From contig CM044316.1 of assembly GCA_024291935.2 (NCBI GenBank), forward strand, positions 5,634,501 to 5,698,500: a stretch of DNA of 64,000 nucleotides, in the 5' to 3' direction. Shown here one piece after another: positions 11,301-23,300 of this stretch. Below the pieces are notes generated by a model, which saw only the letters and a list, made by a program, of their open reading frames with translations, ran no database searches and was not told where the DNA came from. A program made the position numbers and the translations under genes. Each line of letters begins with the position of its first letter. Positions within the stretch are counted from its first letter, which is position 1. The DNA is from Okapia johnstoni. Taxonomy: Eukaryota > Chordata > Mammalia > Artiodactyla > Giraffidae.

Positions 11301-14300
11301 CAAGGGATTCTAAGAGTACCAATATCCTGGTAATGATAGTGTACTAGAATTTTGCGAGATGTTACCTTTGGGGAAACTGGGTCACAGGTTTCTCTTTGTT
11401 ATTTATTAAGAGTCACATATGGGCTTTCCAGGTGGTGCTAGGGGTAAAGAACCTGCCTGCCAATGCAGAAGTCATAAGGTTCGATCCCTGGGTCTGGGAG
11501 ATCCTCTGGAGGAGGGCATGGCAACCCACTCCAGTATTTTTGCCTGGAGAATTTCATGAACAGAGTAGCCTGGAGGGCTACAGTCCATAGATTGCAAAGA
11601 GTTGGACACGACTGAAGCAGCTTAGCATGCACACACGCAGAGTCACATATGAATCTATAATGATCTCAGTAAATTTTAAATTAAAAACATTTTAAAAAGC
11701 CAGTGCATGAGGACTTCCCCGGCAGTCCAGTGATTAGCACAGACTTCGCCTTCCAATGCAGGGGATGCGGGTTCAATCCCTGGTCAGAGAGCTAAGGTCC
11801 CACATGCCTTGCAGATAAGAAACCAGAACTTATAATGGGAGCAATACTGTAACAAATTCAATAAAGACTTCTAAAATGGTCCCCATAATAAATCTTAAAA
11901 AATGCATGTGTACAAATACTGTATAATTCCACTTATATGATCTCCCTAGAGTAGTAAAGATCCTAGAGACAGAAAGTAGGGTAGTGGTTGGGGGAGAGGA
12001 AAATGGAGATTTATTGCTTTTCGTTGTTGTTGGTTTTTAAAAATTTATTGTTTAATGGATACAGAGCTTTAGTTTTACAAGATGGAGAGTTCTTGGGGTG
12101 GATGCTGGTGATGTTTAAACAATGTGAATGTATTTAATGCCACTGACCTGTACACTTAAAAATGGTTTAAGATGGCAAATTTTGCATTATGTGTGTTTTC
12201 TCACAATTTTTAAAATTGGGAAAGGAAAAAGCAATACCTATGTACTAGAGAAAATTTACAAAAATAGAAATACAAAAACTGTCTCCTCTAGTTCACATAC
12301 AAAGACATTTTATTGTATTCACTTTCCTAGCATTGATTATTGTTTGGTTTAGCATAGTTGTGACTCATGAGGTATACAGTTTCATGTCTTGCCTTTTTCA
12401 CTTACTACATCCTCAGCACTTTTCCTTGTTATTGTATTGTTTATAAAGTCTTTATAAACAGCACTTCAAAACAGCTTCATTCTGGTCCGTTAAATGAGTG
12501 CCCCGTAATTTGATCATTACGGAACATTTCGAAACATTACTGGACATTTGCATCTTGTTTGTATTTTTTGTATTATAATCCACACTAAGCTGAATATATT
12601 TGTATTCAAAGTAAGATCACTAACATTTTTAACATGTTTATTGAGGTATAATTGACATACAATAAATTAGACATATTTTAAGTGTAGTTTGATCAGTGTT
12701 GAGAAACATCTGTGAAGCCATCACCACAATTAAGGTAATGAAGATTTTTATTAACCCTAAAGTCATGCCCCTTTGAAATTCCTCATTCCTCTCCACTCTT
12801 GTCTCTAGAGAACCACTGGTCTGCTTTCTGTCTCTATAGATTACTTTGTACTTGTTAGAATTTTATGTAAGTGGAATCATACAGAATGTTCTCCTTTTTG
12901 TCTGGCTTCTTTTACTCAACTAAAGAATTTTGAGATTTGACCATGTTGTGTGTATCAGTAATTCAGTCATTTTAAGCCTCAGTAGGATTCCATTGGATGT
13001 ATGTATAATACTTTGTTTATCTACTCACCTGTTGAAGGATATTTGACTTATTTCCGGTTTGGGACTATTTCACATGAGCTACTGTGAAAATTTGTGCCCA
13101 AGTCTTTGTATGGGTAATGTGTTTTCCCTTCTCTTGAGTCGATACCTAGGAGTGGAATAGCTAACGCATATAGTAGGTATGTTTTTAACTTTTTAAGAAG
13201 CTGTCAAACTATTTCCCAAAACAATAGTACTATTTTGCATTCCCACAGGCACTGGATAAGCCAGTTCTGCCCCATTCTTACCGACACTTAGTATGGTCTG
13301 TTTAATTTTAGTCATTCTAATAGGAGTCTAGTGGCATCTCACTGTGGTTTTAATTTGCATTTCCATCATGACTCATGATATTAAGCACCTTTTCATACGC
13401 TTATTTGCTATCAGTATTTTTTGCGGGGGTGTGAAGTGTCTGATCAGATCTTTTAGCTTTTTAAAAGTTGAATTGTTTATTTGTATTTGGTTTTAGAGAG
13501 TATTTAAAAATGTATTCTGGGTCCAAGTCCTTTATCAGATGAATGCTTTGCAAAAACATTTCTCCCAGCCTGTATCTTGTCTTTTCATTATCTTAATAGT
13601 GTCTTTTAAAGAGCAGAAGTTTTTCATTTTAATGATGCTTATCACTTTTTCCTTTTATGGATTAGTTTTTCTTGTTGTAGCTAAGAAATCTTTGCTCAAT
13701 CCTACATTTTCTTCCCAAAGTTTTATGGTTTTAGGCTTTATATTTGTAAAATAATCCATTTCAAGTTAACTCCTAGAGCCCACGCAAGGTATGGATCAGA
13801 GTTCCTTTTTCTTCATCTGAAAACTTCATTGTTCTAACATCATTTGTTGAGGACTTTTGCTGTTGAATTGCTTTTGCACCTTTGTTGAAAATCAGTTGTT
13901 TATACATGTATGGGTCCATTTCTGGACTCCCTCTTCTGTTCCACTGAGCATTTGTCTGTATTGACATCGATGCTACACTCCTGTGATTGCCATGGCTTTA
14001 GAGTAAGTCTCAGTGTCAGATGGTGTGAGTCCTTCTTGTTTATCAAAGTTGTTTTGACTCTTCTGGATCCTTTGAGTTTCCACATAAATTCTGAAATCAG
14101 CTTTGCAATTTCTTCAAAAGACCCTGCTGGGATTTTGAATGGGATTTCATTGAATCTATAGATCAGTTTTAGGGGTAATTAACATCTTCAAAATATTGTC
14201 TAACACAGGCTAGCTCTCCATTGATTTGCATCTTTAGTTTCAGCAGCATTTTGCAGTTCCCAGCATATGGGTCTTGCCCATCTTTTGTAAGGTTTATTTC

Positions 14301-17300
14301 TATGAGTGTTTCATCTTTTGTGTTCTGTTGACAAAGAGGTCATCTAACCAGCTCCATTCCACCGTGCTTCCCGCAGCTTCGTGGGGAGCCACACTGAGAC
14401 GGGTCCCCTGAGGTCCCGATGCTCAGCTCTGGGCATGGGCAGGGGGAAGAAGGATGCTTCTGGTGCCCCCTCAACACCTCCTCTCCTTCCCTCTATCTAG
14501 AGAGAGTCCACATCTCCACGCCCAACAAGTACGAGTTCCAGTATGTGCAGCGGCCACTGCGCCTCACCCGTTTCGACGTGGCCATACGGGCCCACAACGA
14601 TGCCCGCGTGGCCTTGTCTCCAGGGCCCCAGGACACAGCGGGCATGATTGAGATTGTTCTGGGAGGACACCAGAACACCAGGTCCTGGATCTCCACCAGC
14701 AAGATGGGTGAGCCGGTGGCCAGCACACCCACAGCCAAGATCCTCTCCTGGGATGAATTCAGAACATTCTGGATCAGCTGGCACAGCGGGCTCATCCAGG
14801 CATGACTGGGTTTGCCTGGGGCGGGCATGGAAACCATCTGGTCCTCTGGCACTTGTTGCTTCCTGATCCATGTGATGTGATGGGAAGGTGGGAAGAGAGG
14901 AGAAAAACACAAGACAGCCCTCAAGTTGCTTACAGTCTGCCTGGCGTTGCTTACAAAACACTGGTGAGAGCTGTGGCAGAGGAAGTACCTAGGAATCTGG
15001 GAGGCCAGGGAGAAAGGAAGTGGATATGAACAGGTAAAATGAGGACTGTGGACACTTTCTGGGCCAAGCAAAGGAGAGAAAAGAAGTTAACACCTAGAGG
15101 AAGGATATAGCCAGGTGGTGTTTTGAAGTATGAATAGGAGTTCGCCAGGCAAACTGAAGCAGAGGATGTTTCAAGCAGAGGGAACTACACCATATGCAAA
15201 GGTTCCAGGGAGCCCAGTGACTTTGGAACCTGCAGATGCCCCACTTGTGTCTCTGTTGGTGTTTAATGAACAGTGTGGTTTCTAGTTTCTCTCATTGCTG
15301 ATGCCTTGAGAATCCCACCCCACCCCATGAATGTGGCCAAGGCCTCTAACCACGTCTGAACCCAGCTTCATGCTTCCTGCCAGCACCCAGCAGCCTTGGC
15401 CTCTTTTTCCAGGTTGGCCATGGTCCAGAGCCATCCAATGAATCTGTCATCATGGCCTGGACCCTCCCCAAACCGCCAGAGGTCCAGTTCATCGGTTTCT
15501 CCACTGGCTGGGGTTCTGTGGGTGAGTTCCGCATCTGGAGGAAGGTGGAAGCAGATGAGAGCTACAGCGAAGCCTTCACCTTGGGGGTCCCACACAGCGC
15601 CATCCCTGGGTCTGAGCGCGCAGCTGCCTCCATCATAGGTGTGTCTGCCCTGCAGCCTGACTTGGGGAGGATGGGGGCAAGTGTCATTTGTGGTTCATTC
15701 TCATTCTGGGGTTTGCTGGGGGCATGCGCCTTTGGGGCCTTTAGCCACACACCCACTCACCTAACCAGCAAGCACCTTCCAGTGCCTTCTCTGTGCTGGC
15801 TGCTGGGGCCAGACTCAGAGACGACCCCAAGTCTGCCCTTGGGGGGCTCAAGTCTGGCTGAGGAGGCAGGTCCTTGCCCTCTGTGGGGTGACCCTGAGGG
15901 ATGGGTGGTGAACTTCATGAGAGCAGTGTGTCTGGGATGATATACAAGCAGGCTGAAAGGCCAGGTGAAGTTAGCCAGGTATGAGGTGGAGGGTAGGGGC
16001 TCTGGGGGTGCAGGTGAGAGGGGCAGGACCATTTCAAGTGCTTAGAGAGCTTACTGAGCAGGGGTAAGAGGCTGTGGCCAGGGACTTCTTGAGCACTGGA
16101 TTGTCTCCTATAGCCCAGGCACAGGAGTGGAAAGTGGGGACTATGTGATCCATGTAGTGCTGGAAATTGGAAGGGTGGGGAGGGCATGAAAGGCCAGGAA
16201 TAGGCAGACAGACTTGAAGGAGGGGTCTTGGGGTCTCTCTGACATCAGAGGATGGAAGCCCTGGGGCCTAGGGCAGGTTGGTGGTTGTCACTGGACCAGA
16301 GGATGCTGGAGTTTATGATTTCTGAAGCAGGAAGTCAATTCAGATGTGGCCTTGGGGATGAGTGGCCCAGCTTGAGGTGATGGGTATAGGGGAGAAGACA
16401 GATGGGCAGGGATGGAGAAGAGATGAAGGCAGGCAACTGTGTGTCAGTCAGTGCCTCCAGCGCAGTGGGATGGAAGTGTAGAGAAGAAGCTGGAAAACCC
16501 AGAGGAAGGTGATGAGAAAGTAGCCAAGTAGGCCCCACCACTGGAGGAGGCTGCAGGAGCAATGGCAGCCTCAGTAGGGCAGAAGGAAAGGTCAAGGAAG
16601 GGAGGTGCAATCAGCAGGGAATCCAGAAAGTGTGTCCACACTATTTGGGGGCATAAAGGCCAGGAAGAGAAGACAGAGTATTGAAGGGATGAGAGCACAG
16701 TAAGTCAGAAGTAACAGGAAAAAAGAACTTTTAAAACCATACCAGCAATACCACACATATAAGAAAACTTTACTAAAAACCCAAATACTCATAGTTAAAG
16801 AGAAAACCACATTTCATATTGGAAGTTAGAAAAAATAAGTAGAATGGAGTCAAACGACCGGATTGACATCTTAACGTTGATGGGATGCAGCCAAAGTTGT
16901 ACTAAGAGGAAAATGAATAGTCTTAATTGCACCGTTTAAAAATCTAGAAAGGGAAAAGCATTTATGAATAATAACATAATGAAAAGGTAGAAAGAACACC
17001 TGAGTTACAAATAAAGAACATGGAGGGAAGCATGTAAGATAGGGCCAGCAAGTGTCCACCAAGGCCAAGAGATCAAGCAGGCTGGATGGGCAAGGATGCA
17101 TCCCAGTCTCAAAGGGCAGCACTGGCAATCAGATAATGGGAGGCTAGTGTTAGGCCATGGGTGAGCTCCCTCTGAGGAAAACTGTCCCTAGGACAATGCC
17201 AGGGCACTGAATGAGGCCATTCCTCAGCCCATTCTTCCTCTTCCTTCTCACCAGGAGATGTCATGGGGCCAACTCTGAACCATCTCAGCAACCTCCTCCG

Positions 17301-20300
17301 GCTTCCCTTTGGCTGCGGAGAGCAGAATATGATTCATTTTGCACCTAATGTCTTTGTCTTGAAGTATCTCCAGAAAACCCGACAGCTCAGCCCTGAGGTG
17401 GAGAGGGAGACCACTGACTACCTGGTACAAGGTACTGGGGGGGAACTGCCTGCGTGGAGAGTACTGGGATGCAGGTAGCCTCGATCATACTGGGCACAGC
17501 CCACATGCCATGTGCAGAGGATGGGGAAGAAGGGAAAGAAGTTGAAAGAGGCCAATCTGGGTGGCCTGAGCTGGCCCCTGTCAGGAGGAGCCTGGCATCT
17601 GCACCTGTTAGGAAACTGATCTGATTGCTGGTAATCAGCCATGGGGAGAGGAACAGCATCTTCTAAAAATGTAAATTTTTCTGAACAACCAGAGCAATAT
17701 AATAGCATTATAAAAACATTTGGGAAAAAAATAAATCCCTATAAGGTTCCCATCATGCTGGCTCTGTGTTGACTACTCTACCCTCCAGGAGCACAGGTTA
17801 GCTTTGCCATTCTTGATGTCTCATAACACAGCATCATACGGCATGCCTCCCCTCAACATTGTCCTGTGTGTGTAGGATTCATCCACTGGGCTTTGGGGAG
17901 CTGTTGTCCATTCACCTCCACTACTATGTGGAGACAGCGGTCGGCATGTCTGCTGACGGGCTTTGGAGCAATTTGCAATTCAGGGCTTTTAAAATGGTAC
18001 TGTCATTAATTGTCCTCTTTGCACACTTGGTGAAAACTCATCCAAATTTCTGCGGGGTGAAACCGTTGGGTCTTAGGATGGGTTCAGTTTGTAATCACTC
18101 TGGATGTTAACTTGTTTTTTCGTCACATGCATTAATGTAACACAACATACTGAACTCTCCTCTTGGGCATACTGAGTTTATTTGCAGTTCTTTCCCCCTA
18201 AATAATGCAGCACTGAACATCCTCAGAAGTAAACCGCCAGCACTAAACTTCAGGAATAAACAAAGCACCGTTGTACTTCTTTAGAAATAAATAACACAGC
18301 ACCGATCATCTTCACAGATAAATAACACACCACTGAACATCTTCATATATACATAACACAGAAGTGAACATCCTCATAAATAAAGAACACAACACTGGAC
18401 ATCTTCCATTGCCATGAATCAAATCCTTACGGCAAGGAACAGTCCTGTTTGGGAGTGGGGTACAGGGCTTCTGAGGGCCCTGAATTACCCTCTTTGCACA
18501 TCTAGGCCCCACAGGGAAGGGGGAAGAGGGAAGCCTGGAGATGGGATCTCAGCTCTGTCAGAGATTCCCATTCTGTGTCCCTGGGTAGGACCTGCTTTTC
18601 TCAGTGCCTTTGTTTCCTTCCCATGTAACAAGGGAGTTAAGTCAGTTGATAACCAAAATTCTGGGGCCTCCTGGGCTCTGATTCTAGCCTTACACTGGAG
18701 CCAAAGTGAAAGGAAAGCATGGAGGAGGCTGAACCTAGCTCTGAAGCTGGCATTTGCCTCATGCCAGGCATGTGCGGCTCCATCCACGCTGCCCTGAGTT
18801 TCCCTCCTTGCAGCCCCCATGCTAATGGTCCTCGTTTCCCAAATGAGCAAAGTGAGCCTCCTGGGAGTGAAGAGGCACCCAAGACCTCACAGGTGCCAGT
18901 TGTGGGGGCTTCTCAGACCCCAGGCTCCTCTGGATTGGGTCACAAGTGGCAGGCAGGGCACGGACCAAGCCAGAGAGAGATGGAAAACCACCGTCACAAT
19001 CATGGAAATTTCCCAAAAAGGAATCAAGAATGCCTGGCTCAGATGATGCTGGCTTCTGTGAGATGGGGAAACAGGGGCATGTGAAAATCTCAATTCCTAA
19101 GACAAATCTGCAGTCCCTGTCTCCTGGCCTGTTGTGGTTCCCAGTTATTACGTTCCAGAGGCAGTCCTGATGATCTAGAACCATCTGTCCTCATGGATGA
19201 GAAAGGAAAAACTTATGATGAAGAATGTATAGCTCTCTGAGGGACTTCCCTGGTGGTCCAGTGGTTAAGACTTGTGCACTTCCACTGCAGGGGCATGGAT
19301 TCAATCCCTGGTTGGGGAACTAAGATCCAGAGATTTGGTTGCTGCATGGGGCACAGCCAGAAAAATAAAATAAATGTACAACTCTCAGGTGGAAAGAGAA
19401 GTCAGAGGTTGCCATGGGCTGAAGGTCTGGCTTTGTGAAGGCTGACCACAGACTACCTGGAACCTTAAGTCTGCTTGGTCCATGGTGGAGGGGGAGGGGC
19501 AGGGCTCAAGTTGGCAGGTTGTGAAAGTCTAGGATGTGGGTGGGCCCTGGCTTCCCAAGGCCAGGCACACCTCAGTGAACCCATCTGGACTCAGGTCCTT
19601 GATTGCCATCCACAATGTGACGACCTATAGGGGTGAGCGGCAGCCTGGACCTCCCCTCTACCCAGACAGCCAGATCTGGTGCCCAACAGCCCAGTTGGCT
19701 TTTCAGACTCAACAAGCCCCAAATCAACCCCCACCCCCTGGTTTTCCGCCAAATCTCTGGTGTTAGTTTCCTGGGGCTGCCATAACAAAGTACCACAAAC
19801 TGAGCGGGGTAGATCCATAGGACTTTATTCTGCCCACTTGAAAAATATTCTCAACCTTAAAGTTGAGAGTTATGTTTTATTTGGTGGGAATTTTTAGGAC
19901 TTCAGGCCTGGGAGACAGCATCTCAAGTAATCCTGAGAGAACTGCTCCGAGGAGGCGAGGGAAGGCGCCAGGTTATATAGAAGTTTTACCACAAAGGGTG
20001 GGTAGTCTGAACATCAAAAGATTATTGTTAAAGTAAACCAAATATTCCAAGTTAAGGAATTTAGCGCTTTTCTCTGTATGGGAAGAGGCAAGAGTTTGGG
20101 CTCGCTGAAATCTTTCCTGTGATGTGCACCTCAACTCTTTGGGGTCAGTACGCTGTTTTTCACATCCTGAGCTCCCTTGAGGCTCGCTGCAGGGGGTGGT
20201 GGCAGTCTGATGGTAGACTAGGTCTAGACGGCAGGTATTCTTCTCCTTCCTGAGTGCTCTTAGCGCTCACCAGCTCATATTAGAGGGCTGCAGAGGCTGA

Positions 20301-23300
20301 TGACTGCAGCATCCTTGTTATTGATATGGCAGGAAATATTCCACCTCTCAGTTCCTTCATGATTCAGGAGGCTAGAGGACTAAAATCAAGGTGTCAACAA
20401 TGTTGACTCTGTCAGGAGGCTCTGAGGGAGCGCTGGCTATCCCAGGACTCTATCCTGGCGGAATTCTGGTGACGCCAGCTGCTCTCCGTCTGCTCACATC
20501 ACCACACCTCTGCCTCCATCTTCACAAGCCCTTCCCAGTCTGTGTCATTTCCCTCTCTTCTCTGAGGACACCAGTCATTGGATTTAGGGCCCAGCCTGAT
20601 TCAGAAATGTAATTCCACCTGTAAAGAACCTCATTCCCCATAAGGTCATATTTTGAGGTTCCAGGTGGACGTGAATTGGGGAGGAGAGCTGATACTGTCC
20701 ACCCAGTTCTGAGCTCCTCCTCCCTCTTTCCCTGGCTCCATGGACATATATTGGTGCATCCTGCTGGTCAGGCTACTGCATTTAGTACCCTCTGCGTTTT
20801 TCTTTTTTTTCTTCACATCTTGTTCAGTTAAGGTAGCTCTGACTTTATTGCAGAACCCCTCCCTGTCCCCACATCCCCAGTGTCTGCTTGCTCTCCAGAC
20901 CCTACAATCCACCCACTACCTCTGCTCCCTCACTCCCCTCCCCTCTTCCCCTCACCCTTCCTCTCATGCCCCCTGCTGCCCTCACAATAAGACCAACTGC
21001 CTGGCCCTGCTTTGGAGGCCCCAGCCCCCCGTGACTTCCCTCCTTCTGGTTCTCCTCAATCCCCTGCTGATCTGAGCAAACCAAGCTCTGGCTCCAGTGG
21101 ATACAGCAACACCCTCTTCAGGCCCTGGGGCGGGTGAGGGTGTGTGGCAAAGGGCCCTGCCTGGAAATAATGCATTTCACCGTCCCACCCCACCAGGCAT
21201 GACTAAAGGCCAGTGTGTGACCAGAAGACATAAAGGGGTGATATCAGGAAACAAAAGAGAAATAAAGTAGAGGTTTCAATCCCTTCAGCTGTGCATGTGG
21301 GATAGTTTCAAGGACCCCAGCTATAGGTGTGGGGCAGTTTCAAGAATCCTAGCTGTGTTGTGAGACAATTTCAAGGACCTCAGATGTGGGCATGGGGCAG
21401 TTTCAGGGACCCCCCCCCATGTGGGTGTAGTATTGTTTTGGGGGTCCTGGGGTAGACTGTTGGCCAGCCAGCCATTCACCAGGGTGCTGTCCCCTCTTGC
21501 CCCACAGGCTACCAGAGACAGTTGACCTACAAGCACCGGGATGGCTCCTACAGTGCTTTTGGAGAGCGGGATGAGTCGGGGAGTATGTGGTGAGTCCTCA
21601 TCCCCAGGCATGGCTACTGAGGTTCCCCCACGTGAAGCCACAGCCTCATGTCCAGCACAGCATAGCTAGGACCCCTGAGGCTTGATCCTGTCGACTGACA
21701 AAGTCCATGCAACTTAAAGGTTGAGAGTTATGTTTTATTTGACAGAACCTTTTAGGACTTCAGGCCCAGGAGACAGCATCTCAAATAACCCTGAGAGAAC
21801 TGCTCCATGGAGGCAAGGGGAGGAGCCAGGTTATATAGAAGTTTTGTAACAAAGGGCAGGTGTCTGAACATCAAAAGATTGTTATTATTAAAGAAAACCA
21901 AATAACCCAAGTTATGGTATTTAGTGCTTTTCTGTGTGTGGGAAGATACAGGAATCGGGGCTCACTGAAATAGTTTCTTTCACATGCACCTCAGCTATCT
22001 GAGGCTAGTGCCAGTATCCTATATTTCCACATCCTGAGCTTTCTTTCCTCAGGGCTCACCATAGGGAGTGGCTACAGTCTGATGGCTGCTAGATGGCCGG
22101 TATTCTTCTCCTTCCCGAGTTCCCTTAGGGCTCACCAGCTCACCCTGGGAGGGCTGCAGTGGCTGATGACTGTGACATCCTTGTTTACCGATATGGCAGG
22201 AAATATTCTCTTTCTCAATCCCTAGGGTGATGGGCTTCCCTTGTGACTCAGCTGGTAAAGAATCTGCCTTGGTTTGATCCCTGGGTTGGGAAGATCCTCT
22301 GCAGAAGGGAAAGGCTACCCACTCCAGTATTGTGGCCTGGAGATTTCCATGGACTGTATAGTCCATGGGGTCGCAAAGAGTCAGACCCAGCTGAGCAACT
22401 TTCACTTCACTTACACTTCAGGGTGATGAGGAGCCTGTGTGGAAAATGGAGACAGCCATGGTCCTAGCCCCCGGGGGTTAGAGGTTTGGTTTGGATGGGG
22501 GGGTTCTGCCTGGCCTGCGTGTGGTGGAGCTGGAAGCAGTGACTGTTACTGTTACTCCTTCTGCTGTTGTTGCCACAGTGCCCGGGAACTGAACCCCTGC
22601 TCTCTGGCCCCTTGTGGATGAGTCCTGTGTTCTCTGAGCCTCCTCAGAGGCCACTGGACCCAGGAATGGGGTGACCCTGAGCAGGAGGGGATGGACTGGG
22701 AGAGGCCAGACCACTGCCTTGAGGCTGGGTTGGAGGGTTCAGAAGGAGCATTCTGGGGTCTGATTTCCCTTGCGAGTGGCTTCCTCTGGCTTTCAGGGTC
22801 AGCCAGGGCAGGGAGGACCTGCATGTCTTATTCCCTAGGAGTTCTTGGCATCATCAGGGATTTGCCTCATCCACTTTGGGGCTTACTGAGGAAGTAGGGT
22901 ACCCCAAGATTTCTGTTTCTAGTGGGGCCCCCTACTCAGTGCCACACCTGGATGGCACCTCCAGCACCTGTGGGCATGGAAAATGACCACAGTGTCCACC
23001 GCACAGCAGTAGTGCCCAGGCCAGGGGCACAGGGACACAGCTGGCTAAGCCCACACTGCAGTGCAGAGTCACGCACTTGGCTCCAGAGGGGCCCGGCCTT
23101 GGTGACCTACTCAGCTCCCCAGTCCCCAGAAGTGTGTCCCATTTCTGTCCCAGGACCCTGCCTTGCTGACAGCCCTTGAGGCAAGGCCACAGTCATGCCC
23201 TAGCAAGCAGAGGCCCCCACCCACTCTCGGGGATGGATATAGTCATTGAGCCACTCTCTGAAAGCTGGCCAAGTCCTGGCAGCTCCAAGAGGCCTCTACC

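Larger units (their letters stand above)
8391..14500 (+). other. CPAMD8: CPAMD8 intron, 6.1 kb
   Basis: From about 9240 to 14330 nearly all of it is mobile-element sequence: nested SINEs, one LTR-like element and several L1 fragments. 8391-9239 is unique without an evident gene. Confidence 0.85.
17432..21507 (+). other. CPAMD8: CPAMD8 intron, 4.1 kb
   Basis: Contains a 30-bp tandem repeat, a SINE, an LTR-like element within an ancient repeat, and unique sequence at 18410-19230 and 20640-21500. No gene seen. Confidence 0.8.

Noticed and set aside
14707..14708. Ending the CPAMD8 exon at the GT after AAGATGG
   Set aside because: The next exon would be read out of frame with an early stop, and the conserved FWISW segment, which continues naturally into VGHG, would be lost.
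14493..15071. Minus-strand open frames of 192 and 154 codons
   Set aside because: Antisense of the CPAMD8 exon 14501-14799.
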